Source of the DNA: JAICKN01 sp036491415
GTDB lineage: Bacteria; Acidobacteriota; Terriglobia; Terriglobales; Acidobacteriaceae
Length of the DNA stretch: 11,596 nt
Direction of reading: 5' to 3'
Assembly: GCA_036491415.1 (NCBI GenBank)
Contig: DASXCC010000126.1
Coordinates: forward strand, 1-11,596
In this document: piece after piece, positions 6,773-11,596 of the stretch
Position numbering within the stretch: position 1 is the stretch's first letter
How the letters are laid out: every line of letters begins with the position of its first letter
Notes under the pieces: generated by a model
Seen by the model: only the letters and a program-made list of their open reading frames with translations
Database searches by the model: none
Told to the model about the DNA's origin: nothing
Translations under genes and position numbers: made by a program

Positions 6773-6818
6773 CCCACTCATTCGTGAAGAATACGCGTGA
6801 AGAACACGAATGAGTGGG
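6773..6818. terminator. Perfect 14-bp inverted repeat just downstream of the DUF1772-like gene
   Basis: CCCACTCATTCGTG (6773-6786) and CACGAATGAGTGGG (6805-6818) are exact reverse complements with an 18-base loop. The element begins 12 bases after the stop of the minus-strand operon, where a terminator is expected. Its loop region also contains a direct repeat of CGTGAAGAA (6783-6791 and 6796-6804), partly overlapping the left arm. The outer CCCACTC/GAGTGGG arms match those of the hairpin at 6588-6620. Confidence 0.6.
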
Positions 6819-6830
6819 GCATACAGCTCA

Positions 6831-7310
6831 TTAATAAACGACTGCTCCCAAATGGCCCGAGAGGGCGATGATTTGAGCAAGCATCGACACAGACAGTAGC
6901 GGAACGCGGATCATCACAGATCGATCCCATGACGCCTGGAGTTTTCGCGCATTCCCAAGTGTCGTTCCCGTTTTTGCAGCTTCGGTTTGAAGCCGATTGA
7001 TTGGCTTCGACAATCGATTGTATATAACGACAAACGCGATCAGCACAGAGATCGACAACAAATAGAGGCCTCGATGTCCACCTCGGGTCAACAGGCCCAG
7101 TAAAAGGTTCGACAAAATAGCCAGCACGCCCCAGATTGGCATTCGTGTGTCACCGAAGACATGCACAAATCCCATAACCTCCGTTCCGGCGGATGGCGAA
7201 GCCAATCTAAGAGCGGGCCTCCCCACAGTCAAAAAGAACATGTCGGTGCCGAAAACTACTGCTGTGCTTAGGATGCCGATCAGAGAAATCAACCATATTA
7301 GTTGGTTCAT
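6831..7310 (-). CDS. DUF1772-like (anthrone-oxygenase-like) four-helix membrane protein
   Basis: The 159-residue protein has about four membrane segments (about 2-24, 55-75, 80-96 and 133-155). Between helices 3 and 4 lies a stretch with NRLQTEA and LQASWDRS, the pattern seen in DUF1772/anthrone-oxygenase-like proteins: an Asn near the helix 3 end and a Trp before helix 4. The start at 7310 overlaps the stop of the SnoaL-like gene as ATGA (7310-7307), and GGAGG (7315-7319) stands four bases before it, so the pair is one operon. Function is unknown; several relatives sit beside SnoaL-like or regulator genes and are linked to small aromatic or aldehyde compounds (family-level recollection). The family call is moderate because the motif is weak and I could not search. 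Confidence 0.65.
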   Translation of the reverse strand: MNQLIWLISLIGILSTAVVFGTDMFFLTVGRPALRLASPSAGTEVMGFVHVFGDTRMPIWGVLAILSNLLLGLLTRGGHRGLYLLSISVLIAFVVIYNRLSKPINRLQTEAAKTGTTLGNARKLQASWDRSVMIRVPLLSVSMLAQIIALSGHLGAVVY

Positions 7311-7723
7311 TGTTCCTCCGGCTCTTTCACTGTCGCCGCGCCGATCTGCTGGAATACTTCCAGTAGGTTGAGTTCGTCCCAGTGTTCCACGAACTTCCCG
7401 TCTTTGACGTGCCAGATGTCGATACTTTGCAGTTGGACCGCTGCACTGTTTGGGCGATAGCCCATGAATGGCTTGCGAAAGGTTCCGTGATAGGTGAAGC
7501 GCGCGCCAATGCGATCGCCATCTTCGATTACATCCTCCATTACAACTTTCGTATCAGGAAATGCGTCGAGGTAGTGGCGAAAGAAGGCTTTGACCCCTGC
7601 CGGCCCCGGCTGTACCAGCGGGTTGTGATTGTTGTACTCGGGGTGAATGAACTCATCGAAGAGTTCTACACGTTTTTCGTTTAGCGCTTGCACGAAGAGC
7701 CGTGGGAGATGTTTGTTGTTCAT
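7307..7723 (-). CDS. SnoaL-like / ester-cyclase-type NTF2-fold protein
   Basis: The 138-residue product matches the SnoaL-like polyketide/ester cyclase group, small NTF2-fold proteins that bind or cyclise small hydrophobic compounds. Typical features are YNNHNP (30-35), a KAFFRHYLDAFPD helix and turn, DGDRIGARFTYHGTF, and the closing strand IDIWHVKDGKFVEHWDE. An earlier ATG at 7735 is in frame, but the ATG at 7723 is chosen because GGAGGA lies at 7728-7733 and the predicted transcription start falls near 7735. It is the first gene of an operon with the DUF1772-like gene and is read divergently from an HxlR regulator, whose likely operator covers its -35. Many SnoaL-like proteins have no known substrate, and none can be named here. 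Confidence 0.85.
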   Translation of the reverse strand: MNNKHLPRLFVQALNEKRVELFDEFIHPEYNNHNPLVQPGPAGVKAFFRHYLDAFPDTKVVMEDVIEDGDRIGARFTYHGTFRKPFMGYRPNSAAVQLQSIDIWHVKDGKFVEHWDELNLLEVFQQIGAATVKEPEEQ

Positions 7724-7727
7724 AAAA

Positions 7728-7733
7728 TCCTCC
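7728..7733 (-). promoter_or_regulatory. Ribosome-binding site deciding the start of the SnoaL-like gene
   Basis: On the minus strand GGAGGA is followed by TTTT and then the ATG at 7723. It lies inside the longer open frame that starts at 7735, and so argues for the shorter 138-residue protein. Confidence 0.7.
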
Positions 7734-7741
7734 ATGGCCCA

Positions 7742-7770
7742 AGTATGTGATGTATACTGACGACTGTCAA
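7742..7770 (-). promoter_or_regulatory. Sigma-70-type promoter of the SnoaL-DUF1772 operon
   Basis: On the minus strand a perfect -35 TTGACA (7770-7765) is followed by a 17-base spacer and CATACT (7747-7742), which matches TATAAT at four of six places. Transcription would start near 7735, giving a leader of about 12 bases with the GGAGGA site. Confidence 0.65.
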
Positions 7771-7775
7771 TGTAC
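7752..7775. promoter_or_regulatory. Probable HxlR-family operator (10-4-10 palindrome)
   Basis: GTATACTGAC (7752-7761) and GTCAATGTAC (7766-7775) form an inverted repeat with eight of ten positions matching and a four-base centre. It covers the -35 of the SnoaL operon and lies 28 bases before the HxlR start, the expected place for a repressor that controls the divergent operon and probably itself. Symmetric sites with TAC/GTA ends are usual for HxlR-family dimers. Confidence 0.55.
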
Positions 7776-7803
7776 TGCCATATTTGTCAGTTAAGGAGCA
7801 GGG

Positions 7804-8160
7804 ATGCCAGTCTCGAAAAAGGAAGTGAGCGAGTGTCCAGTCGATGCGATGATGCGAGTCATGGACGGTAGATGGAAGGGCACGATTCTATGGCGTCTGC
7901 AGGAGGGAACGAAGCGCACCAGCGAACTCAAGCGTTCTATTCCTGGGATCACCGAGCGCATGCTCATCCGGCATCTTCATGAACTTGTAGCCGACGGGAT
8001 CGTCAAAAGAGACGATAAGAAAACGATTCCGCCTTGCGTTTACTATTCACTTTCTTCGTACGGAAAGACACTTGCACCGGTGGTGCAGCTGATGTGTAAC
8101 TGGGGACGTTCGCACTTAAAGCGCTTATCCGCGAGACCATCGACGGCGCAAAGCCGGTAG
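7804..8160 (+). CDS. HxlR-family winged-helix transcriptional regulator
   Basis: The 118-residue product has the HxlR layout: an N-terminal ECPVD with Cys11, DGRWKGTILWRL (21-32), a recognition region ITERMLIRHLHELVADGIVKR (49-69), and a wing with PPCVYYSLSSYG (76-87). These proteins bind DNA as dimers, and several, such as YodB, sense quinones or aldehydes through an N-terminal cysteine. Cys11 is in the corresponding region; Cys78 and Cys98 are also present. AAGGAG (7793-7798) five bases before the ATG confirms the start. It is divergent from the SnoaL/DUF1772 operon and shares an 80-bp control region containing a palindrome, so it is most likely the local repressor (inference). A weak plus-strand promoter, CTGACG and CATATT 16 bases apart (7757-7784), would be covered by the same palindrome. 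Confidence 0.9.
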   Translation: MPVSKKEVSECPVDAMMRVMDGRWKGTILWRLQEGTKRTSELKRSIPGITERMLIRHLHELVADGIVKRDDKKTIPPCVYYSLSSYGKTLAPVVQLMCNWGRSHLKRLSARPSTAQSR

Positions 8161-8167
8161 ACCGGGC

Positions 8168-8277
8168 GGCCCATTCAATCCCGGTTTTGGGCTTCGCAAG
8201 AATCCCACCCCGTCGCTCTAACGCCGGGAGCGACTAGGGTGCGGCAACCTATGGGTGGGATTAGCAAAGACTGGGCC
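8168..8277. repeat. Nested inverted-repeat element between convergent HxlR and Sel1 genes
   Basis: An outer pair GGCCCA/TGGGCC (8168-8173, 8272-8277) surrounds a perfect 10-bp stem AATCCCACCC/GGGTGGGATT (8201-8210, 8253-8262). Inside are two smaller hairpins: GTCGCTC/GAGCGAC (8212-8218, 8228-8234) and TAGG/CCTA (8235-8238, 8248-8251). The whole could fold as a branched RNA or cruciform. It occupies most of the 146-bp convergent gap and probably serves both genes as a transcription end. The architecture is like a repetitive extragenic element. No protein-coding potential was seen in this gap. Confidence 0.6.
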
Positions 8278-8306
8278 ATCCCCCTAAGTTCCCCGCCGTC
8301 CTGACA

Positions 8307-9398
8307 TCAATGCCGCGCTGTCGCTGCACTATCTTTCGATTTCTTGTATGCGCTCCAGAGAAAAACGGCTAAAGGTACTGATATTCCGATCAGTAAACCG
8401 TTAATAATATAGAACGCGTGAAAGTATCTGAGTTGGTACCGCACGACAACGCAGCTATTAAAGCCGACGAACGATAGACCTGATATACCAAGAAAAAATT
8501 TAGCGCTCCGGGCCCAAGGCCAGATGACAGAAATAAGCAGCGCTATAACTATCCCGGCTAATAAGTTCTTGAATAGATCGAAGAAATTGACTACCGATGC
8601 GGATGGGAGAATTTCGAAATGAGCGCGCGCGAACATATCCACCGCCACTTCTAACAAAATAATAAGTCCTGCTAGAGTTGACGGTTGCCGCAAGTTGAAC
8701 TCGACTCGTATGAAAGAATGGGCGAGAAGCAATATTGCCCCTAAAACTTTTATAAAAAGAAAAATCTTACTCCGAGTGTTAAAGGGCGTCGTGAACATTT
8801 GTTGAGCTCTGGCATCGCCTTGCTCAGCAGCTTTCCGGAACCAGCGATTCGCCTCTGCGCGGTCCTGGACTGTCCCCAGGCCATACCAGTACATGTACCC
8901 TAGACCATATTGAGCTTTTGCATAGCCCTGATCTGCGGCCTTGTGATACCAGTGAAAAGCTTCAGCGTAGTCTCGATGCACACCATCGCCGTTGTAATAC
9001 ATCATTCCAATAACGTATTGGGCTTTCTTATCATCCTGTTCTGCGGCCTTTTCGCACCAGTGAAGTGCCTCTATGTTGTTTGGTGGCACGCCCTTACCTT
9101 GGTGATACATATAGCAAATAGCGTATTGGGCTTTTGCATCGCCTTGGTCACCTGCCTTGCTGTACCAGGTAAAAGCCTTAGCGTAGTCCTGCGATAGTCC
9201 TTCACCACGATAATAAATGTGCCCGAGCTGTAATTGTGCTCTCGCATCACCTTGCTGCGCCTGTGCACGGACTGAGTTAGCAATTGCAACCAGCTTTTGC
9301 TGATTGGCTATTCCTGTGTAGCTGTGCCAACCGATCGCTCCGCCGCCAATCGCGGCTGTGCACGCAATAGCACTTGCAATTTTCCGGAATGATGTCAT
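8307..9398 (-). CDS. Sel1-repeat protein with C-terminal multi-helix membrane domain
   Basis: The 363-residue protein has three parts. A basic start and hydrophobic segment (about 7-24) act as signal or anchor. Four complete 36-residue Sel1-like repeats follow (50-85, 86-121, 122-157, 158-193), with units such as GDAKAQY, YMYHQGKGV and ALHWCEKAAEQ, plus a partial fifth (194-201). The C-terminal third (about 211-350) holds four or five membrane segments and matches no family I recognise. Sel1 repeats form an alpha-alpha superhelix for protein-protein contacts, here probably on the outer face of the inner membrane (inferred from positive residues before helix 1). The ATG at 9398 has only a distant GAGG. 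Codon use in the second half looks more AT-rich than in neighbouring genes by eye. It lies 103 bases downstream of acs on the same strand, probably with its own promoter. Confidence 0.85.
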   Translation of the reverse strand: MTSFRKIASAIACTAAIGGGAIGWHSYTGIANQQKLVAIANSVRAQAQQGDARAQLQLGHIYYRGEGLSQDYAKAFTWYSKAGDQGDAKAQYAICYMYHQGKGVPPNNIEALHWCEKAAEQDDKKAQYVIGMMYYNGDGVHRDYAEAFHWYHKAADQGYAKAQYGLGYMYWYGLGTVQDRAEANRWFRKAAEQGDARAQQMFTTPFNTRSKIFLFIKVLGAILLLAHSFIRVEFNLRQPSTLAGLIILLEVAVDMFARAHFEILPSASVVNFFDLFKNLLAGIVIALLISVIWPWARSAKFFLGISGLSFVGFNSCVVVRYQLRYFHAFYIINGLLIGISVPLAVFLWSAYKKSKDSAATARH

Positions 9399-9466
9399 TT
9401 CATTATCGTTTAACCTCGGTGGTCACGCTTATCGCTTTCGTGGAGGTAAGCTGCTCTTGGGCGCAA

Positions 9467-9487
9467 CATTTCGCTGCACCCGAAATG
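9467..9487. repeat. 7-bp hairpin CATTTCG / CGAAATG between acs and the Sel1 gene
   Basis: CATTTCG (9467-9473) and CGAAATG (9481-9487) pair perfectly around a 7-base loop, 15 bases after the acs stop on the minus strand. No T-run follows. The minus-strand text GTCATTTCGGGTGCAGCGAA resembles the dispersed GTCATTCCGAG-type repeats common in some soil bacteria, in degenerate form (recollection). It may help end the acs transcript. Confidence 0.4.
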
Positions 9488-9501
9488 ACAAACGTTTTCC
9501 G

Positions 9502-11463
9502 CTACGCCTCTTCCTGCTCCTTCAACTTGGCGATCACGCTGAAATCTTCCAGCGTGGTGGTGTCGCCTTTGACGTCTCCATTCGTGGCTAACTCCCGCAA
9601 CAAGCGCCGCATGATTTTTCCACTGCGAGTCTTCGGAAGCGAATCAGTGAAGCGAATATCATCGGGCTTGGCGAGTGATCCGATTTCTTTTGCTACCCAC
9701 TTTTTTAATTCTTCTTTCAGTTCCGGCGTAGGTTTGCGTCCAGTCTCTAAAGTCACAAACGCGGAAATCGCTTGCCCTTTAATTTCATCAGGACGCCCCA
9801 CGACCGCCGCTTCAGCAACCGAATCATGTGCCACCAGCGCAGACTCCACTTCCATCGTGCTCAGGCGGTGACCGGAGACATTCAGCACATCATCCACACG
9901 CCCCATCACCCAGAAGTAGCCGTCTTTATCTTTGCGCGCGCCGTCGCCGGTAAAGTACATGCCGGGAAGTTGTGACCAATAATTTTTTACGTAACGATCC
10001 GGATCACCATAGACTGTGCGCAGCATGCTCGGCCATGGGCGCTTGATCACCAGCAGGCCGCCGGCACCGTCAGGTACGGGCTTGCCTTCCTGCGTAACGA
10101 TCTCTGCGACAACTCCGGGGAATGGACGCGTCGCCGAGCCCGGCTTGGTTGCGACCGCTCCGGGAATTGGCGCAATCATGATGGCGCCGGTTTCCGTCTG
10201 CCACCATGTGTCGGTAATGGGACAACGGTTCCCGCCGATCACCTCGCGATACCACATCCATGCTTCGGGATTGATGGGTTCACCGACGGTGCCGAGCAGT
10301 CGCAGACTCGACATGTCATGCTTCTTCGGCCATTCGTCTCCCCATTTAATAAAGGTGCGGATGGCGGTGGGCGCGGTGTAGAAGATGTTTACCTTGTGCC
10401 GCTCGATGATGGACCAGAAGCGGTCCGGTTCCGGAAAATTGGGCGCGCCTTCGTACATCAGTGAGGTTGCGCCATTTTGCAGCGGCCCATACACGATGTA
10501 GCTGTGGCCCGTCACCCATCCAATATCGGCCGTGCACCAATATGTGTCTTCTTCCTTGAGGTCGAAAACCCACTTTGTGGTCAGATATGTCCCGACCGCA
10601 TAACCGCCTGTGGTGTGAACTACGCCCTTGGGCTTCCCTGTGGTACCGGACGTATAAAGGATATAAAGAGGATGCTCGGAATCCAGCGGCTCAGCGGGGC
10701 AAACATCGGAGGCTTTGGCCATCAGGTCGTGCCACCAGTGATCGCGGCCCTGCGTCATATTGATAGGCGTTCCGGTGCGTTTATAAACCACGACGCTTTT
10801 GACCGATGGGCAAGATTTCAGCGCTTCTTCGACGGCGGGAAATAATTTCACCTCCGTCCCGCGGCGATAGGATCCATCCTGCGTGATGACGGCTGTGGCC
10901 TGCGAGTCATGAATGCGATCAACCAAAGCGTTGGACGAGAATCCGCCGAAGATGACGGTGTGCGGCGCGCCGATGCGGGCGCAGGCAAGCAAAGCGATGG
11001 GCAGCTCTGGCGTCATGCCCATATAGATGGCGACGCGGTCGCCTTTCTTTACCCCAAGGCCTTTTAGCACGTTGGCGAACTTCTGCACTTCCTGATGCAA
11101 TTGCTGGTATGTCAAGGTGCGAACTTCGCCGGGCTCGCTCTCCCAGATGATGGCGGCTTTATTTTTGCGCCACGTTTGCACATGGCGGTCAAGGCAGTTG
11201 TAGGAAAGATTCATCTGCCCGCCTACAAACCATTTAGCCCAGGGACAATCCCATTCGAGAACTTTGTCCCACTTCTTGAACCAGTGCAGTTCGCTTGCTA
11301 CGTTACCCCAAAATCTATCCGGGTCTTCGATCGACTCCTTATAAATGCGGTCGTATTCTTCAAGGCTTTTGATGTGCGCCTTTTGGCTGAATGCTTCGGG
11401 GCATTCGAACTTGCGTTGTTCTTGCAGGACGGACGTAATATTCAGGGACGACAAATCTGCCAT
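9502..11463 (-). CDS. acs: Acetyl-CoA synthetase (AMP-forming)
   Basis: The product of 653 residues matches the usual length of bacterial Acs (about 650). It makes acetyl-CoA from acetate, ATP and CoA through acetyl-AMP in the cytosol. Visible adenylate-forming motifs are YTSGTTGKPKG (about 270-280), DTWWQTETGA (about 417-426), YFTGDGARKDKDGY then GRVDDVLNVSGHR (about 500-530, with the hinge region), and PKTRSGK near the end. Lys616 in that last motif is the catalytic lysine that acetylation switches off in characterised Acs proteins. The frame is open to 11562, but the start at 11463 is chosen because GAGG lies at 11469-11472, the promoter at 11493-11521 lies inside the longer frame, and the N-terminus then fits the family. 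No acetate transporter or acetyltransferase gene is in view. Confidence 0.97.
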   Translation of the reverse strand: MADLSSLNITSVLQEQRKFECPEAFSQKAHIKSLEEYDRIYKESIEDPDRFWGNVASELHWFKKWDKVLEWDCPWAKWFVGGQMNLSYNCLDRHVQTWRKNKAAIIWESEPGEVRTLTYQQLHQEVQKFANVLKGLGVKKGDRVAIYMGMTPELPIALLACARIGAPHTVIFGGFSSNALVDRIHDSQATAVITQDGSYRRGTEVKLFPAVEEALKSCPSVKSVVVYKRTGTPINMTQGRDHWWHDLMAKASDVCPAEPLDSEHPLYILYTSGTTGKPKGVVHTTGGYAVGTYLTTKWVFDLKEEDTYWCTADIGWVTGHSYIVYGPLQNGATSLMYEGAPNFPEPDRFWSIIERHKVNIFYTAPTAIRTFIKWGDEWPKKHDMSSLRLLGTVGEPINPEAWMWYREVIGGNRCPITDTWWQTETGAIMIAPIPGAVATKPGSATRPFPGVVAEIVTQEGKPVPDGAGGLLVIKRPWPSMLRTVYGDPDRYVKNYWSQLPGMYFTGDGARKDKDGYFWVMGRVDDVLNVSGHRLSTMEVESALVAHDSVAEAAVVGRPDEIKGQAISAFVTLETGRKPTPELKEELKKWVAKEIGSLAKPDDIRFTDSLPKTRSGKIMRRLLRELATNGDVKGDTTTLEDFSVIAKLKEQEEA

Positions 11464-11492
11464 GTATGCCTCACGGGACAATTGCACTGCAG

Positions 11493-11521
11493 ATTTTATC
11501 TTGTAGGCGGAAGATTGTCTG
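11493..11521 (-). promoter_or_regulatory. Probable sigma-70-type promoter of acs
   Basis: On the minus strand CAGACA (11521-11516) and TAAAAT (11498-11493) are separated by exactly 17 bases. They match the -35 and -10 consensus at four and five of six positions. The predicted start near 11486 leaves a leader of about 23 bases with the GAGG ribosome-binding site before the ATG at 11463. Confidence 0.5.
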
Positions 11522-11559
11522 CACCGGTTGACGTTACCCGGCAAAAATCTATTAACAAT

Positions 11560-11587
11560 CAATATTTTGGGCTCAATATTTTTGGCT
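11560..11587. repeat. Tandem 14-bp repeat upstream of the acs promoter
   Basis: CAATATTTTGGGCT (11560-11573) is followed directly by CAATATTTTTGGCT (11574-11587), differing at one base. The pair starts about 38 bases upstream of the acs -35. It could be a paired regulator site or a chance AT-rich duplication. Confidence 0.55.
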
Positions 11588-11596
11588 TAAGCATGT

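Larger units (their letters stand above)
6520..6830. other. Convergent intergenic region with two hairpins
   Basis: These 311 bases separate the convergent SDR and DUF1772-like genes. They hold a short GGGC/GCCC hairpin (6537-6548) and two longer inverted repeats listed separately. The 152 bases between the long hairpins contain a 43-codon open frame (6635-6766, starting MDMDMEQL) without a ribosome-binding site; I do not regard it as a gene. Confidence 0.5.

Noticed and set aside
9374..9871. Plus-strand frame starting with a signal-peptide-like stretch (MMSFHYRLTSVVTLIAF)
   Set aside because: Most of it is antisense to the C-terminus of acs, and after the hydrophobic start the translation is low-complexity Ser/Thr/Ala. 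The signal-like start is judged a coincidence.
11464..11562. 33-codon upstream extension of acs
   Set aside because: The probable promoter and ribosome-binding site lie within it, and the shorter protein has the standard Acs length.

Overview
The window looks like ordinary chromosome from a soil-type bacterium, most likely Acidobacteriota (Terriglobia/Koribacter-like). That placement is inferred from the family mix: a protein-kinase-fold protein with a decayed active site, a secreted glucuronoyl esterase, a wax-synthase-type membrane acyltransferase, and hairpins built on CCCACTC/GAGTGGGG between genes. No phage, transposase, CRISPR array, rRNA or tRNA gene was seen.

Layout. (1) 1-974 (-): amino-terminal part of a Ser/Thr-kinase-like protein that runs off the left edge and lacks the catalytic aspartates. 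(2) 1231-2763 (+): secreted CE15 glucuronoyl esterase, read divergently from the kinase. (3) 2881-3822 (-): exported alpha/beta hydrolase with a TTG start and a possible ECF-sigma promoter, convergent with CE15. (4) 3981-5410 (-): two-gene unit, a wax-synthase/MBOAT-like membrane protein and a 148-residue four-helix membrane protein joined by an ATGA overlap. (5) 5599-6519 (+): short-chain dehydrogenase/reductase whose YxxxK tyrosine is leucine. (6) 6831-7723 (-): SnoaL-like protein and DUF1772-like membrane protein, also ATGA-coupled, divergent from an HxlR-family regulator (7804-8160, +). The shared 80-bp promoter region holds a clear -35/-10 pair and a 10-4-10 palindrome over the -35. (7) 8307-9398 (-): Sel1-repeat protein with a multi-helix membrane tail. 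(8) 9502-11463 (-): acetyl-CoA synthetase (acs), with a recognisable promoter and a tandem 14-bp repeat upstream.

How the genes relate. The two secreted esterases fit hemicellulose breakdown, and Acs would activate the acetate released when acetylated plant polymers are degraded; this link is inference, as the genes are separate transcription units. The HxlR/SnoaL/DUF1772 group is the best-supported regulatory module: a small effector-sensing repressor controlling a divergent two-gene operon. All three convergent gene junctions (2764-2880, 6520-6830, 8161-8306) carry strong inverted repeats, so these probably act as (bidirectional) transcription ends and may belong to dispersed extragenic repeat families.

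The points most worth a second look are the degenerate kinase, the tyrosine-less SDR, the coupled MBOAT/four-helix pair, the HxlR operator and the nested cruciform-like element at 8168-8277. No wholly new multi-gene system is evident.
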